Shown here one piece after another: positions 53,019-63,005 of a stretch of 64,000 bases of DNA. This DNA is from Spirillospora albida. GTDB taxonomy: Bacteria; Actinomycetota; Actinomycetes; Streptosporangiales; Streptosporangiaceae. The notes beneath the pieces were generated by a model. The model was not told the origin of the DNA. It saw only the letters and a list, made by a program, of their open reading frames with translations, and searched no databases. The DNA lies in the NCBI RefSeq assembly GCF_000718255.1, contig NZ_JOFJ01000023.1, forward strand, positions 1-64,000, in the 5' to 3' direction. How positions within the stretch are numbered: the first letter of the stretch is position 1; each line of letters begins with the position of its first letter. The position numbers and the translations under genes were made by a program.

Positions 53019-53698
53019 CGCGCCACCGCCATCCGCTTGTGCAGCCAGCCGAAGAAGAACCCGGTCGGCAGCGTGAGGATCATGAAGCCGACGGCCACGC
53101 CGATGAACAGCGGTATCGCCCCGCTGGTGAACGAGGGCGCGTCGAGGATCGTCTTCATGACGAGGGCCGCCTCCGCGTAGCTGGCGGCGGCCGCCACAGT
53201 CGTGTTCTTGATCATCGCGATGAGGACGCTGCCCAGCGGCGCGATGACCGCCCGGAAGGCCTGCGGGAGAACGATGATCCGCAGCGACTGCGTGAAGGTC
53301 AGGCCGATCGACCGCGCCGCCTCCGCCTGGCCGAGCGGCACCGTGTTGATGCCCGACCGGAGCGCCTCGCAGACGAACGCGGCGGTGTATGCGGACAGGC
53401 CGAACACGGCCCACCAGTAGTACGAGGTGGAGCTGTTGCCCGAGAGCCTCATGGCGAGGACGTCGTTGAGGCCGAAGCTGCAGAACAGCAGCACGAGGGT
53501 CAGGGGGGTGTTGCGGACGACGTTGACGTAGGCCGTGCCGAAGGTCCGCAGGACGGGGATGGGGGCGACCCGGAAGCTCGCCAGGACCGTGCCCAGGATG
53601 AAGGAGAGCACCGCGGCCGCCGCGGCGAGGCGCACGGTCGCCCAGAAGCCTTCGAGGATCAGGTCGATGTTGTCGAAGAACGGGCCGAAATCAAACAT
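53015..53698 (-). CDS. gluC: Glutamate/polar amino-acid ABC transporter permease GluC
   Basis: A 227-residue permease; the family loop reads GQAEAARSIGLTFTQSLRIIVLPQAFR (recognisable around residues 125-150), and five hydrophobic segments flank it. N-terminal MFDFGPFFDNIDLILEGFWATVRL is typical of GluC. It is separated from gluB by 112 bp holding a strong hairpin, unlike the overlapping junction with gluD. Confidence 0.9.
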   Translation of the reverse strand: MFDFGPFFDNIDLILEGFWATVRLAAAAAVLSFILGTVLASFRVAPIPVLRTFGTAYVNVVRNTPLTLVLLFCSFGLNDVLAMRLSGNSSTSYYWWAVFGLSAYTAAFVCEALRSGINTVPLGQAEAARSIGLTFTQSLRIIVLPQAFRAVIAPLGSVLIAMIKNTTVAAAASYAEAALVMKTILDAPSFTSGAIPLFIGVAVGFMILTLPTGFFFGWLHKRMAVAR

Positions 53699-53739
53699 TG
53701 TCTAGCTGTTCCATGGCGTTCCATCGGGTCAGGCCACGA

Positions 53740-53789
53740 CCGGTGCGCCTCCCCGGAACGAGGACGGCGTTGCGGGGACGGCGCACCGG
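53740..53789 (-). promoter_or_regulatory. Long stem-loop in the gluB-gluC intercistronic gap
   Basis: Ten perfect pairs (53740-53749 with 53780-53789) continue, after a one-base bulge, into six more (53750-53755 with 53773-53778). Position right after the binding-protein gene suggests RNA stabilisation of gluAB and reduced read-through into gluCD. Confidence 0.6.
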
Positions 53790-53810
53790 CGCGACGGGGT
53801 CAACCTTGGA

Positions 53811-54680
53811 TCAGGCGCAGCCTTCCATCTGGGGAGCGGTCGTCACGAGCTTCAGCCCGGTGCCCGCGAAGTGCTTCTCCAGCAGGGTCTTGGCCGTGCC
53901 GTCGGTGTACATCTGCTGGACGGCCTTGTTCACGGCCTCGCAGGTCTCCTTGTCGCCCTTCTTGATGCCGATGCCGTACTTCTCATCGGTGAAGGGGGCG
54001 TTGATGACCTTGAACGAGCCCTTCTGCTGGTTCGCGAACCCGGCGAGGATCAGATCGTCGGTGCTCACCGCGTCCAGGGCGCCCGCCTTGAGCTTGGCGA
54101 CGCAGTCGGAGTAGCTGGACGCGTCGACCAGGGTGACGCCCTTGATGTTGAGCTTGCCGTCCGGCGGGCCCTCGGTGATGCGGCGGAAGGAGTTGGAGCC
54201 GGCCGCCTTGCAGAGCTTCTTGCCCTTGAGGTCCTCGGGCTTGGCGATGCCGTTCTCGCTGACCTGGACCATGGTGTCCTGGTGGGCGACGTAGTAGGGG
54301 CCGCCGAACGTCACCTGCGCCTTGCGCGCCTCGGTGATGGAGTAGGTGGCGAAGATGAGGTCCACCTGGCCGCCGCCGAGGAACGACTCGCGGTTCGCGG
54401 AGGTGGTCTCCTTGAACGTGATGCCGCTCTCGGGGACGCCGAGCTGCTTCGCGACGTACTTCGCGACGTCGACGTCGAAGCCCTCGAACGTGCCGTCCGG
54501 CTTCTTCAGGCCCAGGGCCGGCTGGTCGAACTTGATGCCGATCGTGAGCTTCTTGTCGGCCTTGGCCTTCTCGACCACGGTCTTGGCGTTGGTCTTCTCG
54601 GTGTCGCTGCCACAGGCGCTGAGCGCCAGGGACAGCGCCATGCCCGCGCCGATGAGGGCGCCGAAACGACGTACTCGCAT
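53811..54680 (-). CDS. gluB: Glutamate-binding lipoprotein GluB
   Basis: A 289-residue family 3 solute-binding protein. Signal peptide with lipobox LSAC (Cys23). The ligand pocket motifs of amino-acid binders are present: LTIGIKFDQPALGLK, GTFEGFDVDVAKYVAKQLG, TYSITEARKAQVTFGGPYY and DAVSTDDLILAGF. It delivers glutamate or a related amino acid to GluCD. The C-terminus ends in a Cys (EGCA) that may pair with Cys in DSSYSDC-like region. 39 bp from gluA. Confidence 0.92.
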   Translation of the reverse strand: MRVRRFGALIGAGMALSLALSACGSDTEKTNAKTVVEKAKADKKLTIGIKFDQPALGLKKPDGTFEGFDVDVAKYVAKQLGVPESGITFKETTSANRESFLGGGQVDLIFATYSITEARKAQVTFGGPYYVAHQDTMVQVSENGIAKPEDLKGKKLCKAAGSNSFRRITEGPPDGKLNIKGVTLVDASSYSDCVAKLKAGALDAVSTDDLILAGFANQQKGSFKVINAPFTDEKYGIGIKKGDKETCEAVNKAVQQMYTDGTAKTLLEKHFAGTGLKLVTTAPQMEGCA

Positions 54681-54719
54681 GCGTCTACCTCTGCCTTTCG
54701 TGCCGGAGCCCCGTACGGC

Positions 54720-55523
54720 TCAGTGCGTGAGGATCTTGGAAAGGAAGTCCCTGGCCCGGTCGGTGCGCGCGTTCGTGAAGAACTCGTCGGGCGTGTTCTC
54801 CTCGACGATCTGCCCCTCCGCCATGAAGACGACCTTCCTGGCGGCGCGCCGGGCGAACCCCATCTCGTGGGTCACCACGATCATCGTCATCCCCTCGGCG
54901 GCCAGGCCGGTCATGACGTCGAGCACCTCGTTGACCATCTCCGGGTCGAGCGCGGAGGTCGGCTCGTCGAACAGCATGACCTTGGGCCTCATGGCGAGGG
55001 AGCGCGCGATGGCGGCGCGCTGCTGCTGGCCTCCGGAAAGCTGCGCGGGGTACTTCTGGGCCTGGTTGGCGATGCCGACGCGGTCCAGCAGCTCCAGCGC
55101 GTGCTTCTCGGACTCCTGCTTGCCCTGCTTGCGGACCTTCGTGGGCCCGAGCGTGACGTTCTCCAGGATCGTCTTGTGGGCGAACAGGTTGAACGACTGG
55201 AAGACCATGCCCACGTCCGCCCGCAGCCGGGCGAGGTCCTTGCCCTCCTCGGGCAGCTCCTGGCCGTCCACGAGGATCCTGCCGCCGTCGATGGGCTCCA
55301 GCCGGTTGATCGACCGGCACAGGGTCGACTTGCCGCCGCCGGACGGGCCGATGACGACGACGACCTCGCCCCGGTCGACGGTGAGATTGATGTCCTTCAG
55401 GACGTGCAGCTCGCCGAAGTACTTGTTCACGTTCTCGACCACGACGAGGGGACCGTCGCCCTGGGTGGCGCCCTGCGGCCCGTCGCCCTCGGGGAGCTCG
55501 GGCCCGCCTTCGCTGTCCGTCAT
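54720..55523 (-). CDS. gluA: Glutamate ABC transporter ATPase GluA
   Basis: A 267-residue ABC ATPase. Walker A GPSGGGKS (about 59-66), Q-loop VFQSFNLFAHKT, signature LSGGQQQR (about 158-165), Walker B VMLFDEPTSALDPE and the switch His in VVTHEMGFA are all intact. It has an acidic N-terminal extension of about 25 residues (MTDSEGGPELPEGDGPQG) before the usual start of the domain, so a later start is conceivable, but no better codon with a ribosome-binding site was seen. First gene of gluABCD; divergent from miaB. Confidence 0.93.
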   Translation of the reverse strand: MTDSEGGPELPEGDGPQGATQGDGPLVVVENVNKYFGELHVLKDINLTVDRGEVVVVIGPSGGGKSTLCRSINRLEPIDGGRILVDGQELPEEGKDLARLRADVGMVFQSFNLFAHKTILENVTLGPTKVRKQGKQESEKHALELLDRVGIANQAQKYPAQLSGGQQQRAAIARSLAMRPKVMLFDEPTSALDPEMVNEVLDVMTGLAAEGMTMIVVTHEMGFARRAARKVVFMAEGQIVEENTPDEFFTNARTDRARDFLSKILTH

Positions 55524-55661
55524 GCGCTCGGACTTTACGTCATCGACCTTCGGGGATAAGGCTCCGAGCGGTACCGATACGATCACGAATCCCCAAGCGC
55601 GCCCGGGCCGTTTCGATCTTGCGCGGTGAGCGTGGTTCCGCGCGTACTCTTGGGGACTGTC

Positions 55662-57206
55662 ATGAGTGCGCCAATGGAGACCGGCACCCGCACGTACGAG
55701 ATCCGTACCTACGGGTGCCAGATGAACGTCCACGACTCGGAACGGCTCTCGGGCCTCCTGGAGTCGGCCGGGTACGTCCGCGCGGGGGACGGCGAGCCCG
55801 ATGTGGTGGTGTTCAACACCTGCGCCGTGCGGGAGAACGCCGACAACCGGCTCTACGGCAACCTCGGCCATCTGCGGCCGGTCAAGGACGCCCGTCCGGG
55901 CATGCAGATCGCCGTCGGCGGCTGCCTGGCGCAGAAGGACCGCGACACCATCGTCCGGCGGGCCCCCTGGGTGGACGTGGTGTTCGGCACCCACAACATC
56001 GGGTCGCTGCCCGCGCTGCTGGAGCGCTCGCGCGTGCTGGACGAGGCGCAGGTAGAGATCGAAGAGTCCCTGGTGACCTTCCCGTCGACCCTGCCGACGC
56101 GCCGTGAGTCGCCGTACGCCGCGTGGGTGTCGATCTCCGTGGGCTGCAACAACACGTGCACCTTCTGCATCGTCCCCTCCCTGCGCGGCAAGGAGAAGGA
56201 CCGCCGCCCGGGGGAGGTCCTCGCGGAGGTGGAGGCCCTCGTCGCCGAGGGCGTCCTGGAGATCACCCTCCTCGGCCAGAACGTGAACGCCTACGGCTCG
56301 GGGTTCGGCGCGCTGTCGCAGGCCCCCGACGACGTGCGCTCAATGGCGTCCGGCAAGCAGTCCGCGTTCGCGGGGCTGCTGCGCGCCTGCGGGGACGTGG
56401 CGGGCCTGGAACGGGTCCGGTTCACCTCGCCGCACCCGAAGGACTTCACCGACGACGTCATCGCCGCCATGGCCGAGACGCCGAACGTGATGCCGTCGCT
56501 GCACATGCCCCTGCAGTCGGGGTCGGACGCGGTCCTGCGCGCGATGCGCCGCTCCTACCGGCAGGAGCGGTACCTCGGCATCATCGAGAAGGTCCGGGCG
56601 GCGATCCCGGACGCCGCGATCACGACGGACATCATCGTCGGCTTCCCCGGGGAGACGGAGGCGGACTTCGAGCAGACCCTGCACGTCGTGCGGGAGGCCC
56701 GGTTCGCGTCCGCGTTCACCTTCCAGTACTCCAAGCGCCCTGGAACGCCCGCCGCGACGATGGACGGGCAACTGCCCAAAAAGGTCGTCCAGGAGCGCTA
56801 CGAGCGCCTGATCGCCCTCCAGGAGGAGATCTCCTGGGCCGAGAACAGGAAGCAGCTCGGCCGCACCCTGGAGGTCCTCGTCGCGGAGGGCGAGGGGCGC
56901 AAGGACGACGCGACGCGCCGGCTCTCGGGACGCGCCGCCGACAACCGCCTCGTCCACTTCAAGGCGCCGGACGAGCCGGTGAGGCCGGGCGACATGGTCA
57001 CCGTCGAGGTCACCTACGCCGCGCCCCACCACCTGGTCGCCGACAAGCCCGCGGTGGGCGTCAGGCGGACGAGCGCCGGGGACTCGTGGGAGCGGCGCCA
57101 GGGCGGGGGCGACGCCGGCCGGAGCGGCGTGTCGCTCGGGATGCCGTCCATCGGGCGCCCCGGCAGGGAACCCGTCTCCGCACCGGGCTGCTCCACCCGC
57201 CCCTGA
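55662..57206 (+). CDS. miaB: tRNA-2-methylthio-N6-dimethylallyladenosine synthase MiaB
   Basis: Radical-SAM methylthiotransferase that completes ms2i6A at position 37 of tRNAs reading U-initial codons. The 514-residue protein has N-terminal cluster cysteines in TYGCQMN, NTCAVRE and GGCLAQ, the radical-SAM motif CNNTCTFC (Cys162, 166, 169), and a TRAM domain near 420-475. A C-terminal tail of about 40 residues past TRAM ([17 protein letters not shown]) is not part of the core. A GTG start 12 codons upstream is possible. MiaA, its pathway partner, is two genes downstream. Confidence 0.94.
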   Translation: MSAPMETGTRTYEIRTYGCQMNVHDSERLSGLLESAGYVRAGDGEPDVVVFNTCAVRENADNRLYGNLGHLRPVKDARPGMQIAVGGCLAQKDRDTIVRRAPWVDVVFGTHNIGSLPALLERSRVLDEAQVEIEESLVTFPSTLPTRRESPYAAWVSISVGCNNTCTFCIVPSLRGKEKDRRPGEVLAEVEALVAEGVLEITLLGQNVNAYGSGFGALSQAPDDVRSMASGKQSAFAGLLRACGDVAGLERVRFTSPHPKDFTDDVIAAMAETPNVMPSLHMPLQSGSDAVLRAMRRSYRQERYLGIIEKVRAAIPDAAITTDIIVGFPGETEADFEQTLHVVREARFASAFTFQYSKRPGTPAATMDGQLPKKVVQERYERLIALQEEISWAENRKQLGRTLEVLVAEGEGRKDDATRRLSGRAADNRLVHFKAPDEPVRPGDMVTVEVTYAAPHHLVADKPAVGVRRTSAGDSWERRQGGGDAGRSGVSLGMPSIGRPGREPVSAPGCSTRP

Positions 57207-57227
57207 CGTGGAACCCGTGGAGGCCGT

Positions 57228-57935
57228 GTGCTGATCTCGGCTGCCGTGTGCCCGCATCCGCCGATCCTCGTCCCGGAGCTGGCCGGCGGGGCCGCGCCGG
57301 AGCTGGACGAGCTGCGCGCGGCGTGCGACGAGGCCGTCGGGCGCCTGCTGTCCGTCCCCGCGGATCTGCTCATCGTGGTGGGTGCCGCGGAGCAGACGCG
57401 CGCCTACGGCCGGGGCGCGTACGCCACCCTTCGCCCGTACGGGCTCGACTGGACGGCGGGCCGGGACGGCGCCGGGCGCGAGGAGGCGCTGCCCCTCTCG
57501 CTCACCATCGGGTACTGGCTTCTGCGGCGGCACGACGCGCAGACGCGGGCGCGCTTCCAGGGGGTCTCCTCGGAGGCCGCCTCCGGGGAATGCCTCCGCC
57601 TCGGCGAGGAACTCGCACGGTCGGCGGGGCGGGTCGCGCTCCTGGTGATGGGCGACGGCTCGGCCTGCCGCTCCGAGAAGGCGCCCGGCTACCTGGACGA
57701 GCGCGCGGAGCCGTACGACGCGGCCGTGGCGGCCGCGCTCGGGAACGCCGACGCCGCCGCCCTGGCCGGTCTGGAGGCCGGGCTCTCCCGGGAGCTCCAG
57801 GCGGCGGGGCGCGCGGCGTGGCAGGTGCTGGCCGGTGCGGCGGGCACCGGCGGCGGTCTCGGCGGTGAGCTGCTCGCCGCCGAGGCGCCGTACGGGGTCG
57901 GCTACTTCGCGGCGGCGTGGTCGAGGCGGGTCTAG
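57228..57935 (+). CDS. Class III extradiol dioxygenase LigB-like domain protein
   Basis: A 235-residue protein of the LigB-like family that is regularly found between miaB and miaA in actinobacteria. The N-terminal AAVCPHPPILVPELAGG contains the His equivalent to an iron ligand; LLVMGDGSACRSEKAPGYLD and AEPYDAAVAAAL are conserved family segments. Enzymatic function is unproven, and conservation beside tRNA-modification genes rather than aromatic degradation genes argues for a different role. GTG start with GGAGG upstream (two overlapping GTGs; choice uncertain by less than a codon). Stop overlaps that of the next gene. Confidence 0.8.
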   Translation: MLISAAVCPHPPILVPELAGGAAPELDELRAACDEAVGRLLSVPADLLIVVGAAEQTRAYGRGAYATLRPYGLDWTAGRDGAGREEALPLSLTIGYWLLRRHDAQTRARFQGVSSEAASGECLRLGEELARSAGRVALLVMGDGSACRSEKAPGYLDERAEPYDAAVAAALGNADAAALAGLEAGLSRELQAAGRAAWQVLAGAAGTGGGLGGELLAAEAPYGVGYFAAAWSRRV

Positions 57936-58150
57936 TGCGGCGCGTTCCTACCGGGCATCTCACCGCCGGGGCGGCGGCCCTCGTCCCCCCGGTCGATGGC
58001 GTCGCCCGCCCTCCGCTGCGCCTGGTCGACCCGGTCCGCGTGCTTTCCGCCGGTCCTCTGGTCGAACATGTCCCCGGCCCTCTCCACGCCCTGTCGGGCC
58101 TGGTCGGGATGCTGCCCGAACATGTGCTTGACCTTCTCCATGATGGACAT
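57932..58150 (-). CDS. MT0933-type antitoxin-like protein (Rv0909 family)
   Basis: A 72-residue hydrophilic protein resembling the MT0933_antitox family: KVKHMFGQHPDQARQGVERA, GDMFDQRTGGKHADRVDQAQ and a charged disordered tail. The motif DxRTGGKHxxxVDxA is the family hallmark. In M. tuberculosis the relative Rv0909 is paired with a toxin gene; here no toxin is adjacent on the same strand. The ATG giving MSIMEKVK was chosen by family alignment; GGGGGT precedes it. Its TAG overlaps the convergent gene's TAG in CTAG. Confidence 0.75.
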   Translation of the reverse strand: MSIMEKVKHMFGQHPDQARQGVERAGDMFDQRTGGKHADRVDQAQRRAGDAIDRGDEGRRPGGEMPGRNAPH

Positions 58151-58248
58151 GGGAATACCCCCGGCTCGTTCGTCACGGTGGTGCCCCGCGGTTCCGCAAG
58201 GCACCCGTACATCCGCCCTATACCCGTTCTCTTGCCACAATCGAGCCC

Positions 58249-59150
<902 letters not shown>

Positions 59151-59154
<4 letters not shown>

Positions 59155-60008
59155 GCCCATACGATCGGATCATGCGCTTCATCAAGGGGCACGGGACCGA
59201 GAACGACTTCGTGATCCTGCCCGATCCGGACGGTGAACTGGACCTCGCGCCGGGAGCGGTGGCGCGGCTGTGCGACCGGCGGGCGGGGATCGGCGGGGAC
59301 GGCGTCCTGCGCGTCGTCCGGACGAAGGCGGCCGGGCCGGGGGTCGCGGAGCACCAGGACGCCGAATGGTTCATGGACTACCGCAACGCCGACGGAAGCC
59401 TCGCGGAGATGTGCGGGAACGGCATCCGGGTCTTCGCGCGCTACCTGGTCGACGCGGGTCTCGCCTCCCCGGGCGAATTCGACGTGGCGACGCGGGCGGG
59501 GCTCAAGCGGGTCTCTCTGGGGACGTCCGGGGACGTGACGGTCGACATGGGCCCGCCCCGATACCTCGGAATGGCGGAGACCTCGCTCGTGGGCGCGACC
59601 TACCGGGGTGCGGGGGTCTCCGTCGGGAACCCGCATCTGGCATGCCGGGTGGACGCGCCCGTGGCGGCCCTCGACCTGTCGACCGCCCCCATCTTCGATG
59701 CTGACGTCTTCCCGGAGGGTGTGAACGTCGAGTTCTTCCGCGCCCTGGGCGAGCACCACGTGGAGATGCGGGTGTTCGAGCGCGGCTCGGGCGAGACCCG
59801 CTCCTGCGGCACCGGGACCGTGGCGGTCGCGGTGGCCGCCGCGATGGGGGCGTCCGGGAGGGCCGAGGACGGCACCTGGCCGGACGGCGAGTGGACGGTG
59901 GACGTCCCCGGTGGACGGGTGACCGTCACGCTGGCCGGCGGGACGAGCCTGCTGAAGGGGCCGGCCGTGCTCGTCGCGGAGGGCGAGACCCGGCCCGGAC
60001 TCCTCTGA
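59151..60008 (+). CDS. dapF: Diaminopimelate epimerase DapF
   Basis: Epimerises LL- to meso-diaminopimelate for lysine and peptidoglycan. The 285-residue protein has the two catalytic cysteines, Cys88 in SLAEMCGNGIR and Cys219 in GETRSCGTGTVA, and the substrate-binding HGTENDF near the start. The ATG overlaps the miaA stop (ATGA); an alternative ATG seven codons later (MRFIKGHG) aligns better with family N-termini. Followed by a terminator. With dapA at 14.7 kb it frames the DAP pathway. Confidence 0.95.
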
Positions 60009-60191
60009 CACCCGGACCGTCCTGACAAACGCCTTGCGAGCAGGGAAAGCGCCGGTCAGAAGGGTTCCCGGATGGATCGGGACAAGTGTCCCTCACGGCC
60101 GGGACCGCATACGGCATAATTTCTGACGTGCACACCCTCTGGTGAATGGCCCGTATGGATCGGGATGGGAGCCCCGTTCCGTACGGAGCCC

Positions 60192-60237
60192 GAGGGCCAG
60201 TGGCGACCTTCTTGGCGGGGGGCGGCCACTGGCCCTC
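60192..60237. terminator. 13-bp perfect inverted repeat between dapF and the sensor-kinase gene
   Basis: GAGGGCCAGTGGC (60192-60204) and GCCACTGGCCCTC (60225-60237) are perfect complements around a 20-base loop. Located between two convergent genes, it probably terminates both. The rest of 60009-60269 has no gene; it also holds a smaller GGGACA-AGTG-TCCC hairpin and two copies of ATGGATCGGGA. Confidence 0.65.
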
Positions 60238-60269
60238 CCACCCGGGGTGTTCTCGGTTCCTGGATGCTC

Positions 60270-62246
60270 TCAGTTTCCGGCCACCGCGCCGTGCGAGGCG
60301 CCGTTCACGGGCAGCCGGGCGCGCACCAGTGTTCCGCCCTCGGGTCCGGGGCCGACGGTGCAGGATCCGCCGAGTTCGGCGGCGCGTTCGCGCATGGACG
60401 ACATGCCCACTCCGGACCGCGGCCGCTGGGGGAGCCCGACGCCGTCGTCGTTCACGCTGACGTGGAGATCGCCGTTCAGGTGCAGGCGCACGACCGCGTT
60501 CCCGGCCCTGGCGTGCCGGTGCACGTTCGTGAGGGCCTCCTGGACGATCCGGTAGGCGGCGACCTCGGCGGCCGCGGGCAGGCACTCCAGGTCGCCGTCC
60601 ACGTGCACCTCCACCTGCGGGCCGTCCCCGGTGGCCACGACCCCGCCGAGCGCCTGGATCGCCCCGGCCAGGCCCAGGTCGTCCAGCGCGGGCGGCCGGA
60701 GGCCGTACACGAGGTCGCGGATGTCGCCGATGGTGCGGCCCATGGTCGCGCGGAGCTCCTCCAGGAGCGGATCGACCGCCGCCGGATCGCTCTTCAGCGT
60801 GATGCGGGCGGCGTCCACGGTCATCGCGAGGCTCGCCAGCGTCGGGCCGAGGCCGTCGTGCAGGTCGCGCCGCAGGCGGCGGCGCTCCTCCTCGCGCGTC
60901 CGCAGGATGTGCTCCCGCGAGCGCTGCACGTCCGTGGCCAGGCGGGCCGCGTTCGCGAGCTCGGCGAGGTTGCGCGCGAGGACGCCCGACAGGCGGGGGT
61001 CGGGCGGGCGCGTCACGCCGAACAGCAGCCGCCCGACCGGTTCGCCGTGCCAGACGAGGGGGATGAGCTGGGGCCGGTCGCCGAGATCCCCGTCGCCCAC
61101 GGAGATCGAGCGGCCGCCGTCACGGTCCAGGACCTCGATCAGCACTCCGGCGTGCAGGGCGCCGTGCGCGACCTCGGCGGCCACCGCGAGCGCCTCGACG
61201 GGGTCGGCGGCGGTCTGCAGCCGCCGGTTGAGCAGGTCGGCGAGCCGGTACGGGTCGCGCTCGCCGTGGATCATGCCGTCCACGGCGCGCTGGAGCCGGC
61301 GCCGGGCGGGCTCGAACACCGCGCCCGCCGCGATGGCCCCCGCCAGGCCGGTGAGGGCGCCGCGCCCGGCGACGAGCAGTGACGCGGCGCCGACCAGGGC
61401 GAAGTACACGCCGGTGATGACGGCGACGAGCCCCGCGTACACGAGGGTGCGGCTGACGACGAGGTCGATGTCGTACAGGCGGTAGCGGGTGATGGCGACG
61501 GCGATGCAGAGGGGGACGGCGACGATCGTGAGATTGCGGACCGGGTCGCCGATCGGGGTGTTCTCCCCGATGTAGACGATCGTGAGGGCCACGACCCCGG
61601 GGTAGATGACCCAGGCGATCTGGCGCCGGACGTCCGACGCGGCCCGGACGAACCGCACCGCCACGGAGAGCAGGGCCAGGGCGAGCGTCGTGACGATGAG
61701 GGCGCTGATGGCGAGGGGGATGTCCTGGAAGGGGTAGACGGAGACGCCGTTGTGGAACCTCCGCGCGTCCGGGGCGACCGTGAGGTGGACGCAGACGACG
61801 ACCGGGACGAGGAACGCCATGAGGAGGACCGGGCGGAACCGGCGCGACACGAGCCGTCCGTCCGGGAAGATCAGCGGCAGGACGAGGGTGAGGGCGTAGG
61901 TGTCGATCACCCAGAGCCAGGTCCCGAGCCAGTTCAGGAATCCGGCGCCGGGCCATCCGTGCAGGTCGAACCAGGGGCCGAGGTTGAGCGCCAGAACGTA
62001 GACGGCCGCGCTGAACCCGGCGGCCAGCATGAGCCGGCCGACGCGGAGGTGGGGGCGGTGGCGCAGCAGGAGGGCGGCGATGGGCGTCCAGAAGAGCGCG
62101 ACGAGGATCTCCGGGTGCCACCAGACGAGGCGGGCGTCCTCCGGGAGGCGGAAGCCGAGGAGCAGGGACCCGACGACGGCCGCGACCGCCGCCAGGGCGA
62201 GCGGGAACGCCGCACGTCCCGCTCCGCGCTGCTCCACCGGCTCCAT
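60270..62246 (-). CDS. NarL/DesK-type sensor histidine kinase with multi-TM input domain
   Basis: A 658-residue kinase. Residues about 10-260 contain seven or eight membrane helices; a possible second hydrophobic block continues to about 320, followed by a cytosolic GAF-like region (about 340-440). The HisKA_3 box is RRDLHDGLGPTLASLAM with the phosphorylated His at about 463, and the HATPase N and G boxes are AAYRIVQEALTNVHRHA and NDDGVGLP...GVGMSSMRERA. Kinases of this class pair with a LuxR-type response regulator, normally adjacent; none is present on either side here. GGGGAG four bases before the ATG. Confidence 0.9.
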   Translation of the reverse strand: MEPVEQRGAGRAAFPLALAAVAAVVGSLLLGFRLPEDARLVWWHPEILVALFWTPIAALLLRHRPHLRVGRLMLAAGFSAAVYVLALNLGPWFDLHGWPGAGFLNWLGTWLWVIDTYALTLVLPLIFPDGRLVSRRFRPVLLMAFLVPVVVCVHLTVAPDARRFHNGVSVYPFQDIPLAISALIVTTLALALLSVAVRFVRAASDVRRQIAWVIYPGVVALTIVYIGENTPIGDPVRNLTIVAVPLCIAVAITRYRLYDIDLVVSRTLVYAGLVAVITGVYFALVGAASLLVAGRGALTGLAGAIAAGAVFEPARRRLQRAVDGMIHGERDPYRLADLLNRRLQTAADPVEALAVAAEVAHGALHAGVLIEVLDRDGGRSISVGDGDLGDRPQLIPLVWHGEPVGRLLFGVTRPPDPRLSGVLARNLAELANAARLATDVQRSREHILRTREEERRRLRRDLHDGLGPTLASLAMTVDAARITLKSDPAAVDPLLEELRATMGRTIGDIRDLVYGLRPPALDDLGLAGAIQALGGVVATGDGPQVEVHVDGDLECLPAAAEVAAYRIVQEALTNVHRHARAGNAVVRLHLNGDLHVSVNDDGVGLPQRPRSGVGMSSMRERAAELGGSCTVGPGPEGGTLVRARLPVNGASHGAVAGN

Positions 62247-62551
62247 CGCACTCCCCGAGGTCAAAAGTAATGGAATGTTAAAGCGTCCCGCTTGCCGTCC
62301 TGGGGTCGCAGGGGCGTCCGCCTCAGGACAGTGGGACGTGGCAACGCCGAGGATGGTGCCGGGGAACGCGCTCGGGAACGCGGCCCGGCCTCGGGCCGCG
62401 CGGGTTCGAGGACTGCTCGGAGTCGGGGATTCGTGCAGGTCACGGTGCCGGGCGGCGGTGCACGAACGCTTGCAGGGGCGTGTTCGTGGACCGCGTCGGC
62501 GCCGGCCGCGATCGTAGCGGGCGGACGGCCCCGCCGGAAGGCGCGGGCGTC
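62247..62551. other. 305-bp region between kinase and truncated TetR gene
   Basis: No supported gene. A relatively AT-rich patch at 62260-62285 is the probable kinase promoter region (reading left), though I cannot fix -10 and -35 boxes. Open frames here are shadows with no motifs. Confidence 0.45.
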
Positions 62552-63005
62552 TCAGACCTGCGGGTTCGCCATGGCGGTGCCCATGAGCGACCTGACCCCG
62601 CGCCGGAGCTCGTCCGGGGTGATGTCCTCGAGGATGAGCCGCTGCAGGAGGAACCCGGGCAGGGTGCCGAAGAGCGTCTTGGCGACGGCCGTGGCGTCCG
62701 CGTCCCGGGGCAGGTGGCCCGCGTCGATCAGGCGGCGGGTGTAGAGCACGCACGTGCCCAGCAGGTCGGCGATGTTCTCTTTGGCGTAGTGGCGGACGTC
62801 CGGGTCGGTCATGGCGAGCGCCCACGCCTGGGGGGCGAGGCGGACCGGCCCGTCGGTGCCGGACAGCTCGACGAGGCGGTCGGCGAGGCTCCCGGCCACC
62901 TCGTCCATCGGGGGCAGCGGATCCCTGAGCGCGATGTCGGCGAAGTACGTGCGGATATCGCCGATCGTGCCGCCGAGGATGGCCTTGACGATGCACCTGG
63001 GCGAT
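62552..63005 (-). pseudogene. Truncated TetR family regulator (DNA-binding domain missing)
   Basis: The minus-strand frame is open from about 63005 to the stop at 62552 and reads KAILGGTIGDIRTYFADIAL ... then a TetR-type ligand domain (LADRLVELSGTDG, HYAKENIADLLGTCVLYTRR, LFGTLPGFLLQRLILEDITP). The N-terminal helix-turn-helix that should precede KAILGG is absent; an in-frame TGA and unrelated sequence lie there instead. The annotated-looking ATG at 62908 lies inside the ligand domain and would not give a DNA-binding protein. It ends exactly where the fragment of a membrane protein begins on the other strand. Confidence 0.75.

Noticed and set aside
62908..62908. ATG that would make a 118-residue intact protein from the TetR tail
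   Set aside because: Homology extends upstream of this codon to the junction, so it is an internal Met of a truncated regulator, not a natural start.
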